Shown here: positions 24,404 through 33,650 of the stretch, in pieces | Layout: every line of letters begins with the position of its first letter | Position numbering within the stretch: position 1 is the first letter of the stretch | Assembly (NCBI GenBank): GCA_016291905.1 | Contig: JAEEZS010000081.1 | Span: 1 to 64,000, forward strand | Source of the DNA: Bacteroidaceae bacterium | Lineage (GTDB): Bacteria > Bacteroidota > Bacteroidia > Bacteroidales > Bacteroidaceae | Reading direction: 5' to 3' | DNA length: 64,000 nt | Made by a program: the position numbers and the translations under genes | The notes under the pieces: model-generated | What the model saw: the letters and a program-made list of their open reading frames with translations, nothing else | The model's database searches: none | Told to the model about the DNA's origin: nothing

Positions 24404-25462
24404 ATGCACATCGTCCTGGCTATCGACTCCTTCAAGGGATGTCTCACATCGTCGGAGGCCAACGCCGCTGCCCGTGAGGGCGTGCTGCGCGCTCTGCCTG
24501 AGGCTAAGGTGACGTCCATCCCTGTCAGCGATGGAGGCGAAGGCTGGCTGGAGGCGTTCCATGCGGCAAAGGGAGGAACGTATGTCGAGGCTACGGTCTG
24601 CGACCCATTGATGCGCCCCGTTCGCGCCTGTTATCTGATGCAGGGCGAGCAGGCCGTTATTGAGATGGCCCGTGCCAGCGGGTTGACGTTGCTTCGTCCT
24701 GAGGAGCGCAACCCGTTGCTGGCTACCAGTTATGGCACGGGACAACTCGTCGTTGATGCTGTCCGTCGGGGCTGTCGCGACATCCTCGTCGGCTTGGGAG
24801 GGAGTGCCACCAGCGATGCCGGCTGCGGCATGCTCCGTGCGCTGTGGGATGCCTTCGGTGAGGCACTGGAGCCCCTTTCGTCTGTGCGCTTCACGATTGC
24901 TACCGATGTGGATAACCCGCTTTGTGGTCCTGAAGGGGCGGCGCAGGTCTTCGGCCCGCAAAAGGGAGCCAGAGCTGACATGATTGAGGAATTAGACCGA
25001 CGTGCCCAAGCCTTTGCAGCGGAATCCGCACAGCATATGGGCTACGACTGTTCGTGTGAGCCAGGAGCAGGAGCCGCAGGAGGTCTGGGATACGCCTTCA
25101 TGCAATACCTTCATGCCCAGCGTCGTTCAGGCATAGAGCTACTGCTTGACGCTTTTGGCGCAGATGAGTTGTTTGCCCATGCCGACCTCGTCGTTACAGG
25201 CGAGGGGAAGGCCGACCGTCAGACGTTGCGAGGCAAAGCCCCTGCAGGCATCCTTCGCAGAGCCCAGCAACACTTTGTCCCCGTCACCCTCATAGCCGGA
25301 CAAGTGGAAGACCGCGCGCAATTGCTCGAAGCCGGCTTTGCCCAAGTGGAGTGCATCCACCCCTCGGGCACCCCTCTCAAAGATGCCCTACGCCCCGATG
25401 TTGCTTGCAAAAACATCCGGTCTCTAACGGGAGTTATTGTACCAAACGGGTTGGGACAATAA
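24404..25462 (+). CDS. glxK: Glycerate kinase
   Basis: A 352-residue glycerate 2-kinase of the GarK/GlxK family that phosphorylates D-glycerate. Family motifs are AIDSFKGCLTSSEA at the N-terminus, SIPVSDGGEGWLEAF, LVGLGGSATSDAGCGML and LVVTGEGKADRQTL. Length is slightly below the usual 375-380. It follows pgeF by 13 bp. There is no nearby glyoxylate or glucarate pathway gene to explain the substrate source. Confidence 0.9.
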   Translation: MHIVLAIDSFKGCLTSSEANAAAREGVLRALPEAKVTSIPVSDGGEGWLEAFHAAKGGTYVEATVCDPLMRPVRACYLMQGEQAVIEMARASGLTLLRPEERNPLLATSYGTGQLVVDAVRRGCRDILVGLGGSATSDAGCGMLRALWDAFGEALEPLSSVRFTIATDVDNPLCGPEGAAQVFGPQKGARADMIEELDRRAQAFAAESAQHMGYDCSCEPGAGAAGGLGYAFMQYLHAQRRSGIELLLDAFGADELFAHADLVVTGEGKADRQTLRGKAPAGILRRAQQHFVPVTLIAGQVEDRAQLLEAGFAQVECIHPSGTPLKDALRPDVACKNIRSLTGVIVPNGLGQ

Positions 25463-25552
25463 CAAACAACTGGGATTACATAATAATCCGATTGTATTAC
25501 ACTTCTAGACCCTTGCAGAAAGATAGGAAAGGAGTGGTTTTTCATAATATAA

Positions 25553-25584
25553 TTTGATTTTTCGTACAGCATACGCTATCTTTG
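25553..25584 (+). promoter_or_regulatory. Promoter of the C10 peptidase gene
   Basis: TTTG (25553-25556), 20 bp, TATCTTTG (25577-25584): a full consensus promoter, 22 bp before the start codon. It suggests the broken gene is still transcribed. Confidence 0.8.
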
Positions 25585-25606
25585 TCCCAACAATAAAATT
25601 ACCATT

Positions 25607-28285
25607 ATGAAAAAGGCGTTTTTATTCCTCGTTTGTGTTGTTTTCTCGTTGGAGAATTATGCCGATATTATCGGCCTGGAGCAGGCTCGTCAAAGGGCTG
25701 TAGCTTTTTTTGCAGACGGAAGGGCGAACAGTCCGAGCCGTGTAAGAAATAATAATAAGGAGAAGGAACTCTACCTTGAATTCGTTGAGCCAAGTAGCGC
25801 CTATTACGCATTTAACGTAGGCGAGGACGAAGGCTTTGTGCTCGTTAGTGGTGACGATATGACGGCTCCCATCCTCGGCTATGCCGATAGCGGCAGTTTC
25901 CACGCCGAGGCACTCGCTCCCGCCATGAAGACCATGCTGGACAACTTCGCCAGACGGGTGCAGCAGCGCCGTGCAAACGATATCGGCATTTCTTAACAGA
26001 CGGGTTGGACGGCCGTCGAACCGCTATTGGGCGATAATGAATGGGGACAAAATGATCCTTTCTTCGGTCAGACGCCCGAAATAGACGGTGAGCATTGTGC
26101 CGTGGGCTGTGTGGCTACGGCAATGGCGATGATAATGAACTATTACAAGTGGCCCGAGAAGACATTGAAGCCCATCCCGACCTATACCACCGGTAGTGGG
26201 ATGTCGCTGCCGGAACTACCCGTCACAACGTTCGAATGGGAGGCGATGAAATCGTCGTACAAGGTTGGCGAAACGGGGCCGGCGGTAGATGCCGTAGCAA
26301 AACTGATGCGCTATTGCGGCCAGGCAGTGGAAATGGGGTATGCCGTGGGTAATTCTGCCTCGTCAGGAATCTGCTCAAAGGAGCTGGTGGAGTATTTCGG
26401 CTACGACCCCCAAGTCTATGTCGCTAATCGTACGCTCTATACCACTCAGCAATGGGAATCGCTCATCTACGGTGAGCTTGCTGCGGGGCGCCCCGTGCTT
26501 TACGCGGGTCAGTCGGGCTTTGGCGTGGGGCACGAGTTCGTGTGCGACGGATATGACGGCGAAGGGTTCTTCCACATTAACTGGGGATGGGAAGGTTCTC
26601 GTACAGGATACTTTTTACTGTCGTTGTTGGACGATTGCGACCAGTATGCTACTGAAGGTGTTGTCAACTGGGGCGGCTATGCCAATGCACACATCAGGCT
26701 GATGCCCAACCGCGACGGAAGCACGAAGCCACTTTCTCCCACCCTTTCCCAGTCGCTGAGGGGCCTTACCCCTACATTCGGTTTGGCAACGATTACCTGC
26801 GACCGTAGCGGTACCAGTGCCGATGTCAGCTTCCCGCTTTACATGATGCTCTTCAACAACACATTGAGCGATGGCAGCAAATCGCCGGATTTGGTGTATG
26901 GCCTGGGGCTTTATCAAAAGGGCGAATGCATTAGCGTGCTGACGCAGACCGATGTGGCGATGGGCGACCCGTCTTTCGAGTGGAATCCCGAAGTAACCTT
27001 CGGCAAAGACCTGGTAACGGGACGCTATGCCATCAAGGCCATGTGGCGCTGCAAGGGCGATGGCGACGAATGGCGCCTGTTCCCCGAATCGAATGAGACG
27101 TACGTGCAGGCTTCGGTAGAAAAGGAAAAGATTACGCTGTCAATTCACGACCCGGACGACTGCGACTACACGGTAAGCGACGTCAGACACGATGGCACCC
27201 TTTACCAAAAGGGTTATCATCAGTTCTGGATCACGGCAACCAATCATGGTGAAAAAGGCACTATTCACTTCAATATGTACATCGATGATGAGATGATACA
27301 CACCTCTAATGCGACTATCGACCCGGGCGAGACGAGTTCTTTCCTCTTTCACGACGTGTGGTTTGAGTCGCAGGAACTGGGCAAGCACGAACTCCGCCTA
27401 TGTGCTGGCGGATACAACAGAGAAACCAATGTGGTGTGGAAAAAAGAGATTGAGATTGTTGACATCAAGTGCGATGTTGCCCTATCATCACTTGACTTCA
27501 ACGCCGTTGCTCAAGAGAATGACTTTGGTTTCATTTGGAACATCATCGAAGGGGATCATCTGGAAGTCAAGCCCACACTCAAAAGCATTTCCACGGAAGT
27601 TTATGAAAACTATCTCCTCATTCAAATATACAAGAAACTGCGTCCTGAAAGTGATGAATTTGACTGGTACTGCGTAAGGCGCGAACATGCATTAGTCAGC
27701 GTGGCTGCAGGCGAAGAGAAGAGTATCGTGTTTGAATTCGACCATCTCGATGAGGGGACGTATATGATAGATGTTTACCATCAGATGCCTATCAATGGCA
27801 TAGGTCGTTTCAGCGGCTTTGAAGAGAGAAGCGTTGACTCGAGAAGTTTTTTCAAGGTTGTTGACCACTACGTTCCCGTGAAATCGATTACGCTGAACGC
27901 CGAGACGCTTGAGATGAAGGTGGGCGAGTCGAGCAAGCTTACAGCCACCGTCCTTCCTGACGACGCGACTGCCAAGGGATTCAAGTGGACGTCGACGGAT
28001 AAAGGAGTAGCCACTGTTGATGCAGAAGGTGTAGTTTGGGCAAATTCTGTAGGCAAGGCAGTAATTAAAGCCGAATCGTTGTCCAATCCCGTAGTTTCTG
28101 CCTCCTGTGAGGTGACGGTGGTTGATGATGATGGTATCCTTGTGTTGGAAACACGGGATATGCAGAACGTCCGTGCCATCTATGATATTACGGGAAGAAA
28201 GGTTGAGCACCTGCAGCATGGAATTTATATCTTATTGCTGGACGACGGCACAACGAACAAGGTGATTAAGAGTATTATGAGGTGA
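25607..28285 (+). pseudogene. C10 (streptopain-type) cysteine peptidase, interrupted by TAA
   Basis: One continuous 892-codon frame broken only by TAA at 25994-25996 (codon 130). Codons 1-129 encode a signal peptide and a Spi-like propeptide/inhibitor domain (DEGFVLVSGDD). After the stop the same frame reads QTGWTAVEPLLGDNEWGQ and the peptidase domain, with catalytic Cys168 in AVGCVATAMA and His309 in VGHEFVCDGYD, and FHINWGWEG. Then come Ig-like beta regions, a Big_2 domain (about 755-830) and the C-terminal tail IYDITGRKVEHLQHGIYI. All key residues survive, so the mutation looks recent or the stop is read through. The downstream frame could start at TTG 26027 but would lack a signal peptide. 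Confidence 0.85.
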
Positions 28286-28473
28286 GGACAAGTATAAACG
28301 AAAGCCTTTTTTTACATTCCTATATCAAATTGGCGTCGGCTGAGCGGTTTGGTTTTTATCCCGTCACAAAGTGAGTAGAAATGAGCTTTGTTCCAACAGC
28401 GTGAGTTCGGTTTAGAGTTTGGTTTTATGTATTGGGCTTCGTAGAGGAAGAGTATAAGAATCGTTTACGGTGT

Positions 28474-28637
28474 GTTCCAGTTCCAGTTGTTCCAATTAAA
28501 TTATGAAGGGTCTAAAACGCTCTCTTTCCCAATTATTTTTATATAATTAATTAATATATAATAATTTATTTATAAATATATACTAGGGGAGATTTTTGAT
28601 ATTTCAAAAAAATAATTGGAACAACTGGAACTGGAAC
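28474..28637. repeat. Inverted-repeat/AT-core element 1
   Basis: Perfect 24-bp arms at 28474-28497 and 28614-28637 (the second arm contains GGAACAACTGGAACTGGAAC) enclose 116 bp, most of it AT-only words such as ATATAATTAATTAATATATA. Each arm itself repeats GGAAC/TGGAAC. RNA across it would fold into one long hairpin; as DNA the core would melt easily. The same design occurs at 55041-55271 with unrelated arm sequence. Confidence 0.85.
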
Positions 28638-28926
28638 GGAAAACTAATAATCCTTCTTTCTAAAGGGCAATAAAACAATAATATACGAAATCACAAAACT
28701 GCTACCCTGCGATGCCAAGGCTCGGCAAGGGGACAAAAACATATCAAAATCCAGCTCGTTCAAGCCGAAAAAGGCTGCAAAAACCGTTTTTTTCCGATCT
28801 CATTCCCCATTCTCGGCGCACACGCCAACGATGCAAAATATCAGTACCCCGACCTCAGATCGCCCATTCTTATAGGAAAATGGCGTAGGCAGAGCGGTTT
28901 TTTTACCAGCAGTTGCCCAAACAGAA

Positions 28927-29094
28927 GCTGATTCTACGACGGCAGAGGCTGATTCTATAACAACAACGTCTGATTCTACGGCAACAACGTTTGATTCTGT
29001 GGCGCCAACGTAGTGCGCTGTGGAATTAACGCACTACGTTGGCGGAATAGCGTACTGCGTTGACAGATTAACGCACTACGCGGAGGGGGAAACC
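28927..29094. repeat. 21-bp tandem repeat, locus 2
   Basis: Eight units in exact 21-bp register start at 28927, 28948, 28969, 28990, 29011, 29032, 29053 and 29074. The first four are of the type TCTGATTCTACGGCAACAACG, the last four of the type TAGTGCGCTGTGGAATTAACG. Two adjacent units are inverted relative to each other and form a perfect 15-bp stem (29003-29017 with 29030-29044). Confidence 0.85.
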
Positions 29095-29108
29095 TAAGAA
29101 AAAGAACA

Positions 29109-30194
29109 TCACTCGTAATGGCGGAGGCGGACGTCGATGTGGTCGGCTTCCAGCTGAGCGGGTAGGGGAGTGACGTCGGTCTGGCCAAAGTGGTAGGGGA
29201 AGACGACTTTGGGACGGATGATGCGCGCCGCACGGACAAGCTGTTGGGGCGTCATAGTGTAGGGCTGATTGCAAGGCAGGAAGGCTACGTCGATGTCGTG
29301 AATGTCGGCCATCTCGGGAATGTCCTCGGTGTCGCCAGCGATATAGATGCGCAGGCCGTCGAGTGTAAGGATGTAGCCGTTATCGCGCCCCTGCGGATGG
29401 AACTGCGTGCGGCCTTCGGTGATGTTGTAGGCGGGCACGGCATCAAGGGTAAAGTCGTCGGCAAGCGTGAGATGGTCGCCGTTTGCCATCACCTCTCCCT
29501 GGTTGAGGATGTCGGCACAACGCTGGTTGGTAATCAGGCGTGTTTTCTCGTTTGTCAGCAGGCGAATGGCCTCTGCATCAAGATGGTCACGATGCTCGTG
29601 GGTGACGAGGATGTAGTCGGCCTTAGGCAGGGCGGCATAGTCGGTACGGCGCTCTCCCAACTGGCAGACAGGGTCAATCTCTATTTCAGTGCCATCGAAG
29701 TCGATGCGGATGCTGCCGTGCATGAGGGCGTGGAGACGCACGGCCTTGTCGCTCTTTGTGCGGAAGATATCCACTTCAGCTGTGCTTGCTGTCACGGGCT
29801 TTTTTGCTGCGCGCCAGGCCATGATGCCTCCTTTCAGGTTGGTGACCTCGAAGCCCTCGGCAGCAAGCTTCCCTGCGGCATCGGCTGAACGACGTCCGCT
29901 GCGGCAATAGACAAGGACAGGACGCGCGGCATCGAGCTGCTGCTTGGCTTTCGCAACGAACGTGCTGTCGTTGACATCAAGATTTACAGCCCCTTCAAGG
30001 TGGTCTTCGGCAAATTCTTCTGCCGTACGCACATCCACCAGCTGGACATCGGGGAGTTCTGTAAGGCTGGCAAAGGTGTCGACATCGGCGTCTTTGTAAG
30101 GGCGACTGCCACAGGCTGTGAGGGAGTTCAGGCCCAACAGGGCAACAAGCGATGGGAGGGCAATCCCCTTCCAACGGAGGCGGAGCTTTTTCAT
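29109..30194 (-). CDS. Lipoprotein with rhodanese and metallo-beta-lactamase domains
   Basis: The 361-residue product starts at ATG 30194 (the open frame extends much further upstream over another gene, but only this start gives a signal peptide, ending LTAC). Residues about 35-130 are a rhodanese domain with the active cysteine in LVYCRSGRRSADA. Residues about 150-361 are an MBL-fold hydrolase of the UlaG-like type: VTHEHRDHLDAEA (HxHxDH variant), AGDTEDIPEM and FPYHFGQTD. The joint architecture suggests an envelope enzyme handling a sulfur or thioester compound, but the substrate is unknown. It is divergent from a symporter gene. Confidence 0.85.
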   Translation of the reverse strand: MKKLRLRWKGIALPSLVALLGLNSLTACGSRPYKDADVDTFASLTELPDVQLVDVRTAEEFAEDHLEGAVNLDVNDSTFVAKAKQQLDAARPVLVYCRSGRRSADAAGKLAAEGFEVTNLKGGIMAWRAAKKPVTASTAEVDIFRTKSDKAVRLHALMHGSIRIDFDGTEIEIDPVCQLGERRTDYAALPKADYILVTHEHRDHLDAEAIRLLTNEKTRLITNQRCADILNQGEVMANGDHLTLADDFTLDAVPAYNITEGRTQFHPQGRDNGYILTLDGLRIYIAGDTEDIPEMADIHDIDVAFLPCNQPYTMTPQQLVRAARIIRPKVVFPYHFGQTDVTPLPAQLEADHIDVRLRHYE

Positions 30195-30247
30195 AATCGG
30201 TAATGTTTTTTTTCGTTTCTGTCGGCAAATATATGAAGTTTTTGCCG

Positions 30248-30255
30248 TATCTTTG
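30248..30255 (+). promoter_or_regulatory. -7 box upstream of the symporter gene
   Basis: TATCTTTG lies 20 bp before the symporter start; no convincing -33 element was seen. On the other strand TATATTTG (30226-30233) lies 31 bp before the rhodanese lipoprotein gene and may be its -7 box. Confidence 0.5.
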
Positions 30256-30275
30256 CCGAAAAGAAGTAAAAAATC

Positions 30276-31466
30276 ATGATTGACACAGAAAAAAACAGCA
30301 AGAAGCGCTTTCGGTTGACGTTGCTGCCTAGGATTCTCATTGCCATCGGACTGGGTATTGTCTGTTCGTTGTTCTTCCCTGAATGGGCTGTGCGGATATT
30401 TGTGACGGTAAACGGCATCTTCGGCAATTTCCTGGGGATGTTCATTCCGTTGCTCATCGTGGGATTGATTGCTCCTGGCATAGCCGATTTGGGACGCGGA
30501 GCCGGACGCCTGCTGCTCATCACGGCGTTGATTGCTTATGCCTCCACGGTACTCTCGGGGCTGTTTTCGTGGGCGACATGCTCGCTGGTGTATCCTTCGT
30601 TGATAGGCGGTTCGGCTCCTGCGCTTGCTGCCATCGACATGAGCGGGGGACTGACGCCTTATTTCTCCGTCGAGATGCCATCGTTCATCAATGTCACCAC
30701 AGCCTTGGTGCTGGCGTTTGTCATCGGCTTGGGCATCATGGCTACGGGAGGCACGGCGCTGAAACGGGGCATGGAGGACTTCCGAGGCATTGTGACAACG
30801 GTTATCACCAAGGTCATCATCCCCTTCCTGCCGATTTACATCTTCGGCATCTTCCTGAAAATGGGGGCTGAAGGCAACGTGGCAGCCGTGATGGGTATGT
30901 TCATCAAGATAATCCTTATCATCATAGCCATGCATGTGACGGTACTGGTGCTGCAGTTCTGCATAGCGGGTGCCATCACACGGCGGAACCCCTTCAAGGC
31001 GCTCTGGACGATGATGCCGGCCTACGTGACGGCGCTGGGAACGTCGTCGAGTGCTGCCACGATACCTGTGACGCTGGCGCAGACGAAGAAGAACGGCGTC
31101 CTGCCCGACGTGGCGGATTTCACGGTCCCTCTGTGCGCTACCATCCACATGCCGTGCAGCATACTGAAGATTGTGGCGTGCTGCTATGCCATCTCGCTCA
31201 GCCTGGGCATGCCCGTTGACTTCCAGACGTATGCGGGGTTTGTGCTGATGTGCGGCATCACGATGGTGGCAGCCCCGGGCGTCCCCGGAGGGGCCATCAT
31301 GGCGGCGTTGGGGCTTATCGGCTCGATGCTGGGCTTCGATGCGAGCATGCAGGGTATCGTCATCGCCATCTACATGGCCATCGACAGCTTCGGCACGGCT
31401 GGAAACGTCACAGGCGACGGAGCCATCGCCCTGATAATCGACAAAATAAGAGGGAAAGAGAAATAA
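30276..31466 (+). CDS. Dicarboxylate/amino acid:cation symporter
   Basis: A 396-residue inner-membrane carrier of the DAACS (SLC1/GltP-DctA) family. It has about eight transmembrane segments, the serine-rich hairpin ALGTSSSAATIPVTLAQ, and the substrate/cation region DSFGTAGNVTGDGAIA. Members import glutamate, aspartate, Ser/Thr or C4-dicarboxylates with Na+ or H+. The specificity cannot be read from the sequence. Its end is one base from the convergent M15 peptidase gene. Confidence 0.9.
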   Translation: MIDTEKNSKKRFRLTLLPRILIAIGLGIVCSLFFPEWAVRIFVTVNGIFGNFLGMFIPLLIVGLIAPGIADLGRGAGRLLLITALIAYASTVLSGLFSWATCSLVYPSLIGGSAPALAAIDMSGGLTPYFSVEMPSFINVTTALVLAFVIGLGIMATGGTALKRGMEDFRGIVTTVITKVIIPFLPIYIFGIFLKMGAEGNVAAVMGMFIKIILIIIAMHVTVLVLQFCIAGAITRRNPFKALWTMMPAYVTALGTSSSAATIPVTLAQTKKNGVLPDVADFTVPLCATIHMPCSILKIVACCYAISLSLGMPVDFQTYAGFVLMCGITMVAAPGVPGGAIMAALGLIGSMLGFDASMQGIVIAIYMAIDSFGTAGNVTGDGAIALIIDKIRGKEK

Positions 31467-31467
31467 G

Positions 31468-32109
31468 CTATTTCTCGAAGTGCTGATAGTCTTTGCTACT
31501 GCGCCAAGCGCCACCCCAACGGAAGCCGTGGGCGATGAATAGACGATAGCAAAGGTCTTGACGGTCAATCTTATAGTGGAAACTCTTGGCGCGATTGACA
31601 TAGGGCCCGGCTGCTGCGGGGCTGACGATGGTCTTGCCGCGTGACTGCTTGACGTAGGGGTTGAAGAGGGGGTTGATGTCGATGGCCATGCCCCGGCTGT
31701 GTGCCGAGAGGGTCGTGGTGCCAGCCACGGTACGGAAGTTGAAGCACGAGCTGTTGTTGTCGGTCATGGAACGTTCGTCGTCGGCATCATATTCATCGAT
31801 GAGTACCATGCGTTCGATGGGGTAGCGGGCATTATAAAGCGCTTCAAAGATTTCAAGCAAGTCGTTGCTAATGGCCTTGTTACACACCAGTTCTCCCCGG
31901 CAGACATTCCCATCGAGATCATAGTGGAGAACGCGCAGGTAGCGCAGGTCGCTGAGGGGAATGGTGCAGTCGTCCTTGTACGATTTGCCCTTCATCCGCG
32001 CAAACACAACGGAGTCGATAGGGGAGGAGGTGAAGCGCGCATCCCGTTCTTCGGCAAGGGTGAGAAGCGGAATCAGCAGGAGGAGAAAAGCGATGGACAA
32101 GTGTTTCAT
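31468..32109 (-). CDS. M15-family D,D/L,D-carboxypeptidase, exported
   Basis: A 213-residue periplasmic protein with an N-terminal signal peptide (LLLLIPLLTLAEE) and a VanY-like M15 zinc peptidase domain. Zinc ligands are visible in LSAHSRGMAIDINPLFNP (His and Asp) and in the last residues DYQHFEK (His). Such enzymes trim peptidoglycan stem peptides. It ends the minus-strand run pfkA, YbaK-type gene, this gene, each touching the next, and converges on the symporter gene. Confidence 0.88.
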   Translation of the reverse strand: MKHLSIAFLLLLIPLLTLAEERDARFTSSPIDSVVFARMKGKSYKDDCTIPLSDLRYLRVLHYDLDGNVCRGELVCNKAISNDLLEIFEALYNARYPIERMVLIDEYDADDERSMTDNNSSCFNFRTVAGTTTLSAHSRGMAIDINPLFNPYVKQSRGKTIVSPAAAGPYVNRAKSFHYKIDRQDLCYRLFIAHGFRWGGAWRSSKDYQHFEK

Positions 32110-32670
32110 TTAGTAAAGCTTAATCCACTCGTAGCCGTTGCCCGAGGCGTCCATGTAGCGGATGAAGTCCTCCAGACGGATGTTGAGCGAGGCGCGATTG
32201 TCGTTGGGGTGGAAGGAGAGGTGGGTGTAGTTCTTCAGGTTCTCGTCGAGGAAGACATAGACATGATGGTCCACGTCGTTGACAAGGCCGAAGGGGCTGA
32301 CAGAGCCGGGTTTCAGCCCGAGGTATTTCTCCATGCGCCACTCGGAGGCGAGGCTGAGCTTGCCCTGGCGGAGCAGATGCTCGAGGTCGTGGATGCCCAT
32401 GTTGTGGTCGCATTGGAAGACAACCAGATAGTGCCTGTTTCCCTTGTGGTTGCGGAAGAAAAGGTTCTTGCAATGGGTGCCCGGCAGGTCGCCCCAATAG
32501 GGACGCCCGTCTTCGATGGTCGGCGTGGCAGGGTGCTCGGTATAGGTGTAGCCGATGCTCAGCTCCGCGAGGCGCTCATATACCTGTGACTGGCCGACGG
32601 ATGGAGCGGCGAGGGGAGTCGAGCTTGCTGGGTTGTCCGCGTCGGGACGGACGGAGGCAGGGCCAATCAT
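32110..32670 (-). CDS. YbaK/ProX-type aminoacyl-tRNA deacylase
   Basis: A 186-residue protein of the YbaK/EbsC fold, closest in pattern to PrdX/ProXp editing enzymes that hydrolyse mischarged Ala-tRNA-Pro (for example YTEHPATPTIED, THCKNLFFRNHKGNRHYLV and SPFGLVNDVDHHVYVFLD). About 25 N-terminal residues are extra and low in complexity. The start ATG overlaps the pfkA stop by one base (TGATG), so expression is coupled to pfkA, an odd but simple pairing of glycolysis and translation quality control. Confidence 0.85.
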   Translation of the reverse strand: MIGPASVRPDADNPASSTPLAAPSVGQSQVYERLAELSIGYTYTEHPATPTIEDGRPYWGDLPGTHCKNLFFRNHKGNRHYLVVFQCDHNMGIHDLEHLLRQGKLSLASEWRMEKYLGLKPGSVSPFGLVNDVDHHVYVFLDENLKNYTHLSFHPNDNRASLNIRLEDFIRYMDASGNGYEWIKLY

Positions 32671-33644
32671 CAGATGGAGAGGACGGTAAGGACATTAATC
32701 AGTTCGCGGTCGATGGGCTTATTGATCTTGATGGCCCGCTCGATGGGGACATAGACAATCTGGTCGTTCTTGACGCCGATCATCACGTTGCGCTGGCCCT
32801 CTTTGAGTGCCTCAATGGCAGCCACGCCCAGTCGTGAGGCCAGTATGCGGTCGTGAGCCGTAGGCGTTCCTCCACGCTGAAGGTGTCCGAGGATGGTGAC
32901 GCGCACGTCGTACTGCGGGTATTCCTTGCGGACGCGCTCCGCATAGTGCATGGCGCCTCCGTCCTTCTCGGAGACGATGACGATACTGCTATTCTTGCTT
33001 TTGCGGATGCCGCGCCCGATGAACTGTGCCAGCTGGTCGATGTCGGTATCGTCCTCAGGAATAATGGCAGCCTCGGCTCCTGCGGCAATGGCGCTATTCT
33101 GGGCGAGGAAGCCGGCATCACGCCCCATGACCTCGACGAAGAAGATGCGGTCGTGCGAGGTGGCTGTGTCGCGTATCTTGTCCACGCAGTCCATGATGGT
33201 GTTGAGGGCCGTGTCGTAGCCGATGGTGCTGTCGGTACCATAGAGGTCGTTGTCGATGGTTCCCGGCAGGCCGATGCAAGGCACGTCGTACTCGCGCGCA
33301 AAGGCCTGTGCGCCAGCCAAGGAGCCGTTTCCGCCGATGACGATGAGCGCGTCGATGCCGTGGGAGCGCATGTTGGCATGGGCTTTCTTCCGGCCCTCGG
33401 GGGTCATGAACTCCTTGCTGCGGGCGGTCTTGAGGATGGTGCCTCCACGCTGGATGGTATTGCTGACGCTCTCGGTGGTGAAGTCCTTGATCTCGTTGTT
33501 GATAAGGCCCTCATAGCCTCGGTAGATGGCCTTGACTTTCCAGCCGTTGGAGATGGCTGCGCGGGTTACCGCACGAATAGCTGCATTCATGCCTGGGGCA
33601 TCGCCTCCGGAGGTGAGCACGCCGATGGTCTTGATCTCTTTCAT
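32670..33644 (-). CDS. pfkA: 6-phosphofructokinase
   Basis: A 324-residue group A phosphofructokinase. Motifs: [31 protein letters not shown] with the catalytic Asp, [12 protein letters not shown] and [13 protein letters not shown]. The nucleotide-site motif reads GGNGS where the E. coli enzyme has GGDGS; the Gly after it favours ATP over pyrophosphate as donor, but the Asp to Asn change at the Mg ligand is worth noting. It follows clpC by 6 bp and overlaps the downstream editing gene by one base. Confidence 0.93.
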   Translation of the reverse strand: MKEIKTIGVLTSGGDAPGMNAAIRAVTRAAISNGWKVKAIYRGYEGLINNEIKDFTTESVSNTIQRGGTILKTARSKEFMTPEGRKKAHANMRSHGIDALIVIGGNGSLAGAQAFAREYDVPCIGLPGTIDNDLYGTDSTIGYDTALNTIMDCVDKIRDTATSHDRIFFVEVMGRDAGFLAQNSAIAAGAEAAIIPEDDTDIDQLAQFIGRGIRKSKNSSIVIVSEKDGGAMHYAERVRKEYPQYDVRVTILGHLQRGGTPTAHDRILASRLGVAAIEALKEGQRNVMIGVKNDQIVYVPIERAIKINKPIDRELINVLTVLSI

Positions 33645-33650
33645 AATGGT

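Larger units (their letters stand above)
28286..29108. other. Large intergenic region with repeats
   Basis: About 820 bp without a credible gene. It holds two similar short segments ending GCGGTTT (about 28328-28350 and 28879-28902, TGGCGTCGGCTGAGCGG / TGGCGTAGGCAGAGCGG), a 24-bp inverted repeat around an AT-rich core (28474-28637), and a 21-bp tandem array (28927-29094) that contains a strong hairpin. Nothing coding was seen on either strand. Confidence 0.7.

Noticed and set aside
28474-28637. Insertion sequence with 24-bp ends
   Set aside because: Only 116 bp lie between the arms, there is no transposase and no clear flanking target duplication.
28286-29108. CRISPR array or integron-type array at the 21-bp repeats
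   Set aside because: There are no unique spacers between repeats, units are contiguous, and no cas or integrase gene is nearby.
30195-31601. Extension of the rhodanese lipoprotein frame over the symporter gene
   Set aside because: The upstream part is low-complexity His/Arg/Asp sequence, antisense to a strong transporter gene; the ATG at 30194 gives a proper lipoprotein signal.
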